Source of the DNA: Methanosarcinaceae archaeon UBA470
GTDB lineage: Archaea > Halobacteriota > Methanosarcinia > Methanosarcinales > Methanosarcinaceae
Assembly: GCA_002508425.1 (NCBI GenBank)
Contig: DAKU01000154.1
Location: forward strand, 1-17,799
Direction of reading: 5' to 3'
DNA: 17,799 bases
A program made the position numbers and the translations under genes. Numbering within the stretch: position 1 is the first letter of the stretch; the number at the start of each line of letters is the position of its first letter. The notes below the pieces were generated by a model. That model worked only from the letters and a program-made list of their open reading frames with translations, searched no databases and was not told the origin of the DNA. Shown here one piece after another: positions 1 through 7,397 of this stretch.

Positions 1-1022
1 CCAATAAAACCAACTGCAATCAGTATAACGAGAGTTAATGGATAATGCCACCACTGACCTTTGCTACCGATGATACGAGCTACAGCCCAACATACCAAAG
101 TAAAAACAAGCATTATTAATATGTATAGCACATGGAACCATGAAACAAAAGCTGCACTTAGCTCATACCCTTCTCTTACCATAACCGATGCTAGAGGGAT
201 AATGAACACAAGTGCAGCCAGATACATTACACAGGAGTTAACCAACAAGTATTCCGAATTCCTTTTAACTTTTAGATCAGTAGCTAGCTGTATAGGTACG
301 TACAATGCAAAAAGACCTATGAATATAGGTGAACCAGTCCAAGTAAGCACTGAAATAGCAAGCATAAAACCAGCACCTATAGAATATAGTGTTGATCGGG
401 AACGAATAGAAGCTATTAGCTCCGTTTTTGTTAATTTATTGAAATAATCATAATACACGCTGTCCTTAAGTGAGTAAATAAACAATGCAAAAGCTGTAGT
501 TGAGATCAAAATCTCAGCAACGTGATGATCTGTTGCCCCGAACATAGAGACCATAAGATGAATTGGCATTATTGCCAGAACCACGATGCTGTAAAAACCT
601 ACCTTGCGACTAAAAAGTTTGGAGGCTGCGAAATATAAAGATATTAAGGAAAGAATTCCAAGGACCACAGGAAAAACTGCCGCAACCAGTTCAATTGTAC
701 TAATACTCGGATTGCCCAATCCGACTATTAACGCACCCAGAGATGCGAGAATTTCATAAAGTGGGGGCCAGCTTATGTCAAAACCGAATGGAAAGTTGAT
801 ATAAGAATCCGAAAAAAGATAATGGGGAAAATGTTGTGTAGTATAGAGGATACTTCTCATGTGATAATAAGAATCGTAACTTACAAACGTCACCCTCCCA
901 TTCGAGAAGAGAGATGATAATGGAAACAATCGTATGAGCAATGCAAATAACATCACCAACAATACTTTAGTCCTGACAGAGAGAGAATCGACCTTATTCA
1001 TTCTTACATCCCTTCGATCCAT
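1..1022 (-). CDS. aglB: Archaeal oligosaccharyltransferase AglB/STT3, N-terminal part (C-terminus outside window)
   Basis: This is the catalytic membrane subunit that moves a dolichol-linked glycan onto Asn of secreted or S-layer proteins at the outer face of the membrane. The minus strand is open from 1022 to the window edge (about 340 residues). Residues below are counted from the Met at 1001. A hydrophobic helix (about 13-30) is followed by the STT3 acidic motif YDSYYHMR (D43) in the first external loop, then the conserved WPPLYE segment (79-83). The second acidic motif ATDHHVAE (D158, H160) and the TWTG motif (220-223) follow, with several further membrane helices. The WWDYG domain lies off the window. 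I chose ATG 1022 because TGATC sits just before it, as at other starts here; ATG 1001 is an in-frame alternative. It follows the upstream glycosyltransferase by 24 bases and looks co-transcribed. The family call is firm; which AglB paralogue it is cannot be seen. Confidence 0.88.
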   Translation of the reverse strand, partial: MDRRDVRMNKVDSLSVRTKVLLVMLFALLIRLFPLSSLFSNGRVTFVSYDSYYHMRSILYTTQHFPHYLFSDSYINFPFGFDISWPPLYEILASLGALIVGLGNPSISTIELVAAVFPVVLGILSLISLYFAASKLFSRKVGFYSIVVLAIMPIHLMVSMFGATDHHVAEILISTTAFALFIYSLKDSVYYDYFNKLTKTELIASIRSRSTLYSIGAGFMLAISVLTWTGSPIFIGLFALYVPIQLATDLKVKRNSEYLLVNSCVMYLAALVFIIPLASVMVREGYELSAAFVSWFHVLYILIMLVFTLVCWAVARIIGSKGQWWHYPLTLVILIAVGFI

Positions 1023-1046
1023 GTGATCAATTATAACATATTTGGT

Positions 1047-2123
1047 TCATGAAACAAGTATTGCCCTCATTTTCTGAAGCATTGTAGATACATCAAATTC
1101 TTTGGCCCTTTGAATACATGCTTCCCTATATTTTTGTGGTCCTGAAGACACTTCTTTAATAGCTTTGACAATTGACGTGACATTTGGCTCTACAAGAATA
1201 CCTGTGACCCCATCTAATACTGTCTCAAGGTAGCCGCCTTCATTTACTGCAACAGTCGGTTTGCCTGATGCCATTGCCTCTATAGGCGTCATACCAAAAT
1301 CTTCGTCAAGTGCTGTAGTAATATGCCCTTTACACGTAGCATATAATTCAAGTAGTTTTTCCTCTGTAACACTACCAATAAGAGTTACATTTTCCGGGAG
1401 TTCTCTCATCAATTTATCTGCGTATCCTGATGCATGGTCCCCTTTTGCATATCCACCAACAATCACCAATTTTTGGTCTGGAATATTCCTGAATGCTTCT
1501 ATTTGAAGCTCAACCCTCTTTTCGGGGTAAAGTCTGTTAACAGACAACCAGAAATTTCCATATTCTTTGAATTTGAATTTTGAAGTGTCAACTGGAGGAT
1601 AGATCACAGTTGAATCCCTGAAAAAATACTTTTTGATCCTTTTCTGAGTATTCATTGAATTTGTCGCTATCTTAGATACATAAGTCAAGTAGTACTCAGA
1701 GATTCTCCTGTGCAAGTGTACCCAAATGACAAAGGGTAGAGAAACAAACACAGACTGGTTCTTACGATACACATCATAGAGATCATAAAAAGCTCTTGTT
1801 GGAGTGTGGCAATAGTAAACATTTGGGTTGTGCCTTTTTGCTGCAAAAAATGCCCAGTTACCTGAGAAAATAAACAAGTCATATTTTTTAGATAAATCAC
1901 ATGTTGCAAACTTAAAAGAAGCATCTATCTGCTTAAGAGGAGGGAATTTCAAAGTATTCCCAAGACTTATTATTTTTACATCCTCAAATCCCATTTTAAT
2001 TACAGAATCCATATCTACATCTGTAGTAATTACATCTGCCCCTAACCCTTTTGCGAGAGTGAGGACCAATTTTTCCCCACCACCAATTGCTCCGATGTAA
2101 TCATGAAAAATAGCAATTTTCAT
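1047..2123 (-). CDS. GT4-family glycosyltransferase (N-glycan assembly, second of the pair)
   Basis: This is a 358-residue GT-B fold sugar transferase, predicted to add a sugar from an activated donor to a lipid-linked glycan at the cytoplasmic face. The N-terminal Rossmann half begins MKIAIFHDYIGAIGGGEK with the glycine-rich acceptor loop. The C-terminal half contains LSVNRLYPEKRVE (193-205, donor-binding Arg and Lys) and the GT4 EX7E signature in DEDFGMTPIEAMASGKP, with E274 and E282. Its ATG overlaps the stop codon of the upstream glycosyltransferase in an ATGA arrangement, and GAGG lies about 7 bases before the start, so translation is probably coupled. Position between another GT4 enzyme and aglB points to protein N-glycosylation rather than central metabolism. 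Donor and acceptor sugars cannot be read from sequence. Confidence 0.85.
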   Translation of the reverse strand: MKIAIFHDYIGAIGGGEKLVLTLAKGLGADVITTDVDMDSVIKMGFEDVKIISLGNTLKFPPLKQIDASFKFATCDLSKKYDLFIFSGNWAFFAAKRHNPNVYYCHTPTRAFYDLYDVYRKNQSVFVSLPFVIWVHLHRRISEYYLTYVSKIATNSMNTQKRIKKYFFRDSTVIYPPVDTSKFKFKEYGNFWLSVNRLYPEKRVELQIEAFRNIPDQKLVIVGGYAKGDHASGYADKLMRELPENVTLIGSVTEEKLLELYATCKGHITTALDEDFGMTPIEAMASGKPTVAVNEGGYLETVLDGVTGILVEPNVTSIVKAIKEVSSGPQKYREACIQRAKEFDVSTMLQKMRAILVS

Positions 2124-3280
2124 TCAAACGCCTCATAAATATTGTTTAGTTTCAACAGCGCTTCATTCCAATCATAATCTGTAGCTTTCTGAAAAGCAGC
2201 CTTTGACATATTGTTATAACATTGACCACCTTCAATTATTTTAATTACGCCTTCCGCAATTGCGCCCGCGTCTAAAGATACAACAAACCCATCAACTCCA
2301 TCCTCAACCAACCCCTGTGAAGCATTATACCTCTCTTTAACAGTCACCACAGGCACTCCGCAAGCAAATGCTTCTATTACAACCATGCCGAAACCTTCCC
2401 TCGAAGAGGGAAGCACAAACACTTTTGAAGCTTTCATTTTTCCTATAAGAGCATCGTAGTCCTGAAAACCTACGAATTCAACGTTTGTGTGAATTCCCAT
2501 TTTATGTGAAAGCTCCAATAGGCCTGTTTTTTCAGGACCGTCGCCAACAATACAGCAAATGATGTTAGGATGATCGACTTTTAGAAGAGACACCGCTCCA
2601 AGTAGAAAATCGACATTTTTATCCTTAATAAGCCTCCCAGCAAATATAATGTCATAGAGCTTTCCACCCGATCCAACAAAATGTGTATCAACTTCCCCCC
2701 CTACATTGCAAATTCCCTTAAGATCAATGCCATTTGGGACAACGGTGATATTTTTATAAGGGACGCCTAATGCATGGAGCCTTTTCTGAGTCCAGCTAGA
2801 AACTGCTATATTATTTCCAGATATTTTTGAAACTCCTATTTCAACCATTTTTCCAAAAAACCCTGCCTTGCCCATATATTCATACCAGTAATAATCCCAG
2901 ACTTCATGCCAGGTGTAAACTGCAGGACTCTTCTTAAAAAGAGAAACGAGTTTTACCGTAAAACAAGAAAAATAAGGAAATACGCTTACGTCAATAACAT
3001 CAAATTTTTCGTGCATAAGAGGATTAAACAATTTCAGGGAGAAGATCATTGCCAGTGCAATAGACCTTTTTCCTTCCACATAGAGCTCCCTTGCTTTACA
3101 TACGCCATGTAAAATCATGCCTTCGTGCTCAATAACATCTGGACCTTCCCACCATTTGATCCCAAAAAGGTGCACTTCATGTCCTTTTTTCTGAAGGCGT
3201 TTACCCAATTCATATATTCTCTTTTCAGCACCACCCTTAACCCATGGATAAACTGCGTCATACACGAAGGCAATCTTCAT
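2120..3280 (-). CDS. GT4-family glycosyltransferase (N-glycan assembly, first of the pair)
   Basis: This is a 386-residue GT-B glycosyltransferase of the GT4 family. The start MKIAFVYDAVYPWVKGGAEK holds the usual N-terminal glycine-rich loop. The C-terminal domain shows VPNGID (181-186), FAGRLIKDKN with R216 and K221 for the donor phosphate, VGDGPE (245-250), and the EX7E motif in REGFGMVVIEAFACGVP (E295, E303). A longer reading from 3319 is possible, but ATG 3280 is preferred: AGGTGA stands four bases upstream and contains the stop codon of the preceding gene, which gives a clear coupled start. The gene overlaps the next one by four bases. It lies in the GT2-GT4-GT4-aglB operon, so it probably builds the dolichol-linked glycan. 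Substrate specificity is unknown. Confidence 0.86.
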   Translation of the reverse strand: MKIAFVYDAVYPWVKGGAEKRIYELGKRLQKKGHEVHLFGIKWWEGPDVIEHEGMILHGVCKARELYVEGKRSIALAMIFSLKLFNPLMHEKFDVIDVSVFPYFSCFTVKLVSLFKKSPAVYTWHEVWDYYWYEYMGKAGFFGKMVEIGVSKISGNNIAVSSWTQKRLHALGVPYKNITVVPNGIDLKGICNVGGEVDTHFVGSGGKLYDIIFAGRLIKDKNVDFLLGAVSLLKVDHPNIICCIVGDGPEKTGLLELSHKMGIHTNVEFVGFQDYDALIGKMKASKVFVLPSSREGFGMVVIEAFACGVPVVTVKERYNASQGLVEDGVDGFVVSLDAGAIAEGVIKIIEGGQCYNNMSKAAFQKATDYDWNEALLKLNNIYEAFE

Positions 3281-3284
3281 AGTG

Positions 3285-4415
3285 TCACCTATCGGTGTCC
3301 ATTCCCAACATAAGGACACTGAGGAAGATAGCTGTGAAGATCATTTGCAAACCTATAGAACCAAAAACCATGGCAAATACCGCAGTTTGTATCTGGAAAA
3401 GAGAGCCATAGCCTGCACTAACCCATGTCAGCACTACTTTTAGACCAATGATAATAGCCGCAAGCAAGAATACCATACCTGCAAACAGTTCCAATTCAAG
3501 TGAATGATAGTCCATAATTTTCTTTATGAAAAAACTTTCCTTGACATATAACCCATTTATGTACCCATAAGCACCAAGATAAAGACCTGTTGCAAAGAGC
3601 TGGCTACCAATCACTGTAAGCATGCTTGCTAATATGAAAGAATGAAGTCTGGTTTCAGCCACATTGCCCATACGTGGAAGTGTGAACAACAAAGCTGCCC
3701 CCACTAGAAACACAAACGTACCTGGGACCAGAAGGAAAGAGACCGGACGATAAAGCATCATGAACCTGATATGTCTCCAGCCATCGTGTAAAGACCTCAA
3801 TTTGGATGGAGAATCCCGTAAATCATAAGAGATTGGAACTTCCTTCATGCGTAAACCTTTATCTGCTGCTTCTATCACCATTTCTGAAGCTAACTCCATA
3901 CCATGGCTTTTTAGGTTCATCTTTTCAAGAGCTTCGCGTGTAAAAGCCCGCATTCCACAGTGAGCATCTGAAATACTTGTGCCAAAAAGAACATTCAGCA
4001 ACCATGTAAGTATAGGATTGCCTATATATTGGTGCAACCATGGCATTGCACCTTTTTTTATATTACCTCTTAGCCTGCTGCCAATTACAAAATCAGCCTC
4101 ATCACTCATAAGAATCTTAAAGAACATTGGTAGTTCATTGAGATCATAAGTGTTATCAGCATCCGCTATGGCGATGTAGTCACCAGTTGCCTTTGCAAGC
4201 CCTTTCAGATATGCATTGCCATAACCTTTTACCGAAGGAATGACCACTGCACCCATGGAACTGGCAATTTCCGCAGTCCTATCCGTCGAGTTATCCACTA
4301 CAATAATTTCACCTTCGAGACCATAATTCTTGAAAAATGACTGAGCTTTCAGTATGCAGGTCCGTATAGTGGATTCTTCATTCATTGAGGGCATTACAAT
4401 GGAAACCCGTGGCAT
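3285..4415 (-). CDS. GT2 dolichol-phosphate sugar transferase-like protein with C-terminal membrane domain
   Basis: This 376-residue protein has a GT-A domain at about 1-220. It begins VSIVMPSMNEE, continues with VVDNSTDRT (39-47), and has the metal-binding DxD in IADADN (D85, D87). DAHCGMRAF (150-158) is typical of the polyprenyl-phosphate hexose synthase subgroup. About four C-terminal membrane helices follow (roughly 225-245, 258-283, 310-332 and 344-370), which anchor it. Known relatives load a hexose onto dolichyl phosphate for use by membrane transferases; that this one does so is inferred. It is the first gene of the operon ending in aglB, with four bases between its stop and the next start, so it probably supplies a lipid-linked sugar. 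GGGA lies about 7 bases before the ATG. The exact sugar is unknown. Confidence 0.83.
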   Translation of the reverse strand: MPRVSIVMPSMNEESTIRTCILKAQSFFKNYGLEGEIIVVDNSTDRTAEIASSMGAVVIPSVKGYGNAYLKGLAKATGDYIAIADADNTYDLNELPMFFKILMSDEADFVIGSRLRGNIKKGAMPWLHQYIGNPILTWLLNVLFGTSISDAHCGMRAFTREALEKMNLKSHGMELASEMVIEAADKGLRMKEVPISYDLRDSPSKLRSLHDGWRHIRFMMLYRPVSFLLVPGTFVFLVGAALLFTLPRMGNVAETRLHSFILASMLTVIGSQLFATGLYLGAYGYINGLYVKESFFIKKIMDYHSLELELFAGMVFLLAAIIIGLKVVLTWVSAGYGSLFQIQTAVFAMVFGSIGLQMIFTAIFLSVLMLGMDTDR

Positions 4416-4518
4416 GCATTCCCATAGAACTTACCATTACATAATATTTGTCATATCATATACCAACAAAATGGACTTTAATCCATCTGCTTATTTTTTA
4501 GAACTATGAAAATATTAA

Positions 4519-4533
4519 GAAAATATAAGTATT
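4519..4533 (+). promoter_or_regulatory. TATA/BRE promoter of the KaiC-like gene
   Basis: An A-rich BRE followed by AAATATAAG is centred near 4526. Archaeal transcription usually starts 24-28 bases downstream, which falls at about 4550-4554. That leaves only a few bases before ATG 4559, and there is no Shine-Dalgarno site, so a near-leaderless mRNA is inferred. The 143-base divergent gap (4416-4558) must also hold the promoter of the glycosyltransferase operon. A weaker minus-strand candidate, AAATATTATG, lies near 4440-4449. Confidence 0.5.
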
Positions 4534-4558
4534 AGTCAATCTCTATTGATATGATAGA

Positions 4559-5932
4559 ATGGATGAGCTGAAAGAATTAGTATTTGGGATCCGAGGAGTT
4601 GACGAAATTACTGGCACCCTGAAATCCCCGTCAACTATATTATTAGCCGGTACCGCAGGTGTGGGCAAGACCAGCTTTTGCCTGCAAATGTTATCTCATG
4701 CTGCAAAAAATGGCGAAAAGACACTGTATATACCATTCACAACAGAATCACCTGAAAAATTGAAAATGTATTTTTCCAGAATGAATTTCTTCGATAACAG
4801 GGTTGGTATTCACCCGATAAATAGGTCCATGTCCGAGAAAGATCCTTTAAGCACATTGATCGATATAGGAAATGTAGTCGGGTCATCTAAACCAGATAGA
4901 ATAGTAATTGACCCTGTAACTCCTCTTGGTTTTGGATTCATAGAGCCTGAAAAAAGAAGATTTTTTTATACCCTTGATTCTATGATACAAGAATGGAAAG
5001 CACTTGTAGTCCTTACTGGAGAAATGTTGAAAGAAGAATTACATGAGTCTGTCATAAGTCACCTAGTTGATGGCATAATATATCTTTCAAGAGAAGATAT
5101 AGGTTTGAGGGCAGGTAACTTTCTGGAAGTTCTTAAACTAAGAGGAATCGATCCCCAGAAAAACACAGAAAACATATATCGAAAATATCGTTATAGGATG
5201 AGTACTGAAGGATTCAATATGATCTCATACTCTCAAGAGAAGGGGTCAATGAATCTTTTGTCGGAAAAAGTTAGTTCCGGAATTCCTGCACTTGATAGGC
5301 TATTAAACGGGGGATTATATAGTGATAGCAGTACCTTAGTTACGGGTAAACCTGGTACAGGAAAAAGAACATTAGGAATGCAATTCATATTAAAAGGACT
5401 TGATCAGAAAGAACCCTGTATCATTGTCAATTTTGAAGGTTTGCAGAATTCACTTGTCCATGAAGCAAAAAGGCATGGTTGGGAAATAGAAAAATATATC
5501 GAAAATGGACTATTGAAAGTCATTTCTACAGATCCTGATGGCATATGGCCTGAAGAGCATGAGACATTAATCAAAGAACATATAATGGAAATGAATGCTA
5601 AAAGGCTATTCTTTGATGACATATTTAATCTTGAAATTATGTTGCCTGACCAGTTACAATTGAGAGGATACTTGTATTCTCTACTTAGATACCTGAAAAC
5701 ACAAAATATCACATCTGTATTCACTATACCTAGATCTTCTAGCAGCATCACTGAAAATACTAGGATAGATGCAGAATTTTTGATGGATAATATAATCACA
5801 TTACGAAACTCAGAAGGTGGAAGAAGATACATGTGCGTGTCAAAAAGCAAAGGCACACAGCACATGCCCAACTCCCTAGAATATGCAATTACTGAAAGAG
5901 GAATTAAATTAAGGTCTGATACACTGCTATAA
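4559..5932 (+). CDS. Double KaiC/RAD55-type RecA-fold ATPase (signal transduction), second P-loop degenerate
   Basis: This 457-residue protein has two tandem RecA/KaiC-like domains. Domain 1 has Walker A GTAGVGKTS (31-39), a KaiC-like TTESPEKL stretch (61-68) and Walker B RIVIDPV (D118). Domain 2 begins GIPALDRLLNGGL (241-253), the usual KaiC-domain entry. Its Walker A is GKPGTGKRT (263-271), where Arg270 replaces the Thr/Ser that normally follows the P-loop Lys; NFEGLQ (291-296) and FFDD (351-354) follow. Archaeal members of this group are regulatory ATPases of mostly unknown role; GvpD is a distant double-domain comparison. It is monocistronic from a near-leaderless promoter and converges with a small winged-helix gene nine bases away. 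A clock function should not be assumed: no kaiA or kaiB is in view. Confidence 0.78.
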   Translation: MDELKELVFGIRGVDEITGTLKSPSTILLAGTAGVGKTSFCLQMLSHAAKNGEKTLYIPFTTESPEKLKMYFSRMNFFDNRVGIHPINRSMSEKDPLSTLIDIGNVVGSSKPDRIVIDPVTPLGFGFIEPEKRRFFYTLDSMIQEWKALVVLTGEMLKEELHESVISHLVDGIIYLSREDIGLRAGNFLEVLKLRGIDPQKNTENIYRKYRYRMSTEGFNMISYSQEKGSMNLLSEKVSSGIPALDRLLNGGLYSDSSTLVTGKPGTGKRTLGMQFILKGLDQKEPCIIVNFEGLQNSLVHEAKRHGWEIEKYIENGLLKVISTDPDGIWPEEHETLIKEHIMEMNAKRLFFDDIFNLEIMLPDQLQLRGYLYSLLRYLKTQNITSVFTIPRSSSSITENTRIDAEFLMDNIITLRNSEGGRRYMCVSKSKGTQHMPNSLEYAITERGIKLRSDTLL

Positions 5933-5941
5933 GATAATTTT

Positions 5942-6181
5942 TTACAAATTATGTATCATGCGCTCTACTGCTGCACCTAACTCAGTTAATCTATAATTAC
6001 TTTCTTGCCTTTCTATGAGTCCTTTTTCGACTAGTTCTTCAATGATTTTATCTACAGATGGCCGAAAAATATGTATTGTCTTTGCTATGCGCTCCGCGTC
6101 CAGATCTTTTTTTGATCCAAGAAGAGACAGTAATTTCTTTCTGTTATTGTTACCAGTAACAAATCCTACAAGTTCTTCCAT
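5942..6181 (-). CDS. Small winged-helix DNA-binding protein
   Basis: This 79-residue protein is made almost entirely of one wHTH domain. A helix runs from about 11 to 22, the HTH lies at about 28-57 (DAERIAKTIHIFRPSVDKI, then EELVEKGLIER), and YRLTELGAAVERM at 63-75 is the wing and final helix. The layout resembles ArsR/MarR-like archaeal repressors, but there is no ligand or metal domain and no cysteine. GGGG lies about 8 bases before the ATG. A dyad lies upstream at 6205-6226 and may be its own operator. It converges on the KaiC-like gene, so the two are not co-transcribed, though an AT-rich hairpin (5934-5952) could end both messages. The target genes are unknown. Confidence 0.72.
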   Translation of the reverse strand: MEELVGFVTGNNNRKKLLSLLGSKKDLDAERIAKTIHIFRPSVDKIIEELVEKGLIERQESNYRLTELGAAVERMIHNL

Positions 6182-6204
6182 TGTTCAACCCCTTTTCTTA
6201 TAAT

Positions 6205-6226
6205 TAGATACAACCAGTTGTATGTA
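6205..6226. promoter_or_regulatory. Dyad operator candidate upstream of the winged-helix gene
   Basis: ATACAAC and GTTGTAT form a perfect 7-base inverted repeat with a two-base spacer (6208-6223). It extends to TA and TA at the outer ends with one mismatch. It sits 24-45 bases upstream of the winged-helix ATG at 6181, in the probable promoter zone. The symmetry fits a dimeric wHTH regulator; autoregulation is inferred from position only. The rest of 6182-6303 holds the opposing SRP RNA promoter, with TATA-like GTTTATTAG around 6279-6287, about 25 bases before the RNA. Confidence 0.45.
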
Positions 6227-6303
6227 GATATTCTGATTTAAACTGTTCCGATCATTTTTAGGGAGACATAGGGAATAAGTTTATTAGTACCTACACATTA
6301 TTA

Positions 6304-6626
6304 GTGCTTGGCAGGCTAGTCCGGATAGTCCGGCGTCATCTATAACCCGAAATCGCCGATATGCGGGGGACGAAGCCGATGGAAGATGTCTGGATCATTC
6401 TCAAACCTGGGGTTTCAACTGAGAAACTCCGTCCTGCTTGGATGATGTTGATATAAAGGCTTGTTGGAGAACATGTTTTTATATCTTGATCGCGGGGACC
6501 AGTTCAGGCCCGGAAGGGAGCAGACTAACCGTGAACAAACGTCGCTTGTAGGGTTGCGGGGTGGAGGCGAGACTGCAGACCACTTGTGCATGTGAATGGC
6601 AGCAACCTGAGGTGTGCCTGCCACTT
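6304..6626 (+). ncRNA. ffs: Archaeal signal recognition particle (7S) RNA
   Basis: About 323 bases fold as an archaeal SRP RNA. The ends pair: TGGCAGGC (6309-6316) with GCCTGCCA (6616-6623), the archaeal helix 1. The Alu-domain part TAACCCGAAATCGCCG, followed by GCGGGGGACGAAGCC, is near the archaeal consensus. The SRP54-binding domain IV is unmistakable: CAGGCCCGGAAGGGAGCAG with the GGAA loop at 6512-6515. The RNA scaffolds SRP19 and SRP54 and targets nascent membrane and secreted proteins. A TATA-like GTTTATTAG about 25 bases upstream supports the 5' end. The exact ends are uncertain by several bases. Confidence 0.93.
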
Positions 6627-6692
6627 TATGGAAAAGCGTTAAATATGTAGATAACGTTAGGAACGAAAGTCGGGAAAACGGTTTATTTTCGT

Positions 6693-6777
6693 GACGAGAT
6701 AGCCAAGCCCGGTATGGCGCAGGATTGCTAATCCTGTGGTGCCCCGCACTTCGGGGGTTCGAATCCCCCTCTCGTCG
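6693..6777 (+). tRNA. tRNA-Ser, anticodon GCT
   Basis: The 85 bases form a class II cloverleaf. The acceptor stem GACGAGA (6693-6699) pairs with TCTCGTC (6770-6776), with discriminator G at 6777. The D stem is GCC/GGC. The anticodon stem CAGGA/TCCTG holds loop TTGCTAA, giving anticodon GCT, which reads AGC and AGT. The long variable arm folds as GTGC/GCAC, as expected of serine. The T stem-loop is GGGGG TTCGAAT CCCCC. CCA is not encoded, as in many archaeal tRNAs. It follows the SRP RNA by 66 bases, a gap with its own TATA-like TTAAATATG near 6640-6648. No intron is seen. Confidence 0.96.
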
Positions 6778-6813
6778 CTCAATTTTATAAAATATACTAC
6801 ATAGGATGAGATT

Positions 6814-7056
6814 ATGGTAGAAAAGAAAGTCATTCTTCCTGTGCTCCAAAAAGAAAAAAAAGTTATTATTAACCATTCCTCCGCAGGATGTGGCGGATGT
6901 AGCTCAAAGAGTTGTAAAGGAGGAGGAATGGGTATTTATCCAGGATCAGAGAAAGAAGTAGTATTTAGAAATATCTTTCTTTATACAATAATGGGACTGC
7001 TAATATTCATCACCACGTATCTGATCGTACGTTTGTTAAATTTATTCATCGGATAA
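6814..7056 (+). CDS. Small Cys-cluster single-pass membrane protein, function unknown
   Basis: This 80-residue protein has a charged N-terminus and the cysteine motif AGCGGCSSKSCKGGG (C26, C29, C34), followed by one hydrophobic helix (about 54-76). The Cys pattern followed by membrane resembles the N-terminal cluster of RseC/MucC-family proteins, which are linked to Rnf and SoxR reduction in bacteria. That family has two membrane helices, so the likeness is weak. A metal or Fe-S site, or a thiol relay, is possible but not shown. ATG 6814 follows AGGATGAG. TTTTATAAAATA at 6783-6794 is a TATA candidate right after the tRNA, though its spacing would give a near-leaderless start. The last 15 bases overlap the 3' end of rnp4 on the other strand. 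Confidence 0.62.
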   Translation: MVEKKVILPVLQKEKKVIINHSSAGCGGCSSKSCKGGGMGIYPGSEKEVVFRNIFLYTIMGLLIFITTYLIVRLLNLFIG

Positions 7057-7386
7057 AGACTCTAAACTCTTTGTAGAGTGATATGGATAGCGCTTAATAG
7101 CCCCACATTCAAGACACGTTATTACCATAGATCTTCCTTTAAGGCGTATTCTGCAATTATCACCTGGAACAAGATATCCCCCACACTTTTTACAAAAACG
7201 TACCTTCAATTCACGAGGGAATCTAACTAGATAGCGCATTCCTATTTTTCGTGCAAGTGAAACATATTTATTGCTTCTTGCTGGATTTGAACTATACTCA
7301 GATTCGGCCAATTTAAAGAGCCTTTGAATACGTTCCATAGCTAGATCCTTTGCGAGATTTTTGCTTTTCTTTTTAAAGCGAGACAT
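7042..7386 (-). CDS. rnp4: Ribonuclease P protein component 4 (Rpr2/Rpp21 family)
   Basis: This 114-residue zinc-ribbon protein pairs with Rpp29 on the RNase P RNA to help 5' maturation of pre-tRNAs. A basic N-terminus (RFKKKSKNLAKDLA) is followed by the helical part with RIQRLFKLAE, YVSLARKIGMRY (41-52) and FPRELKVRFCKKCG. The zinc site is C65, C68, C91 and C94 (CKKC and CLEC). All are family hallmarks, and the length is normal. The gene follows the MBL-fold gene by 11 bases with GGTG before the ATG, so the two are probably one transcript. The 3' end overlaps the small Cys-cluster gene on the plus strand by 15 bases. Placement near a tRNA and SRP RNA fits an RNA-processing neighbourhood. Confidence 0.93.
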   Translation of the reverse strand: MSRFKKKSKNLAKDLAMERIQRLFKLAESEYSSNPARSNKYVSLARKIGMRYLVRFPRELKVRFCKKCGGYLVPGDNCRIRLKGRSMVITCLECGAIKRYPYHSTKSLESLSDE

Positions 7387-7397
7387 AGTACACCATA

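Noticed and set aside
61..447. Plus-strand open frame of 128 codons
   Set aside because: It is a shadow of the minus-strand aglB gene, which carries clear STT3 motifs in this stretch.
4559..5932. Circadian KaiC orthologue
   Set aside because: The KaiC fold is present, but the second P-loop is degenerate and no kaiA or kaiB is nearby, so a clock role is not supported.
5934..5952. ATAATTT/AAATTAT hairpin between the KaiC-like and wHTH genes
   Set aside because: A purely A/T 7-base stem overlapping one stop codon; too likely by chance to list as a terminator on its own.
6415..6876. Minus-strand open frame of 153 codons
   Set aside because: It runs antisense through the SRP RNA and tRNA-Ser; its apparent protein content comes from the structured RNA sequence.
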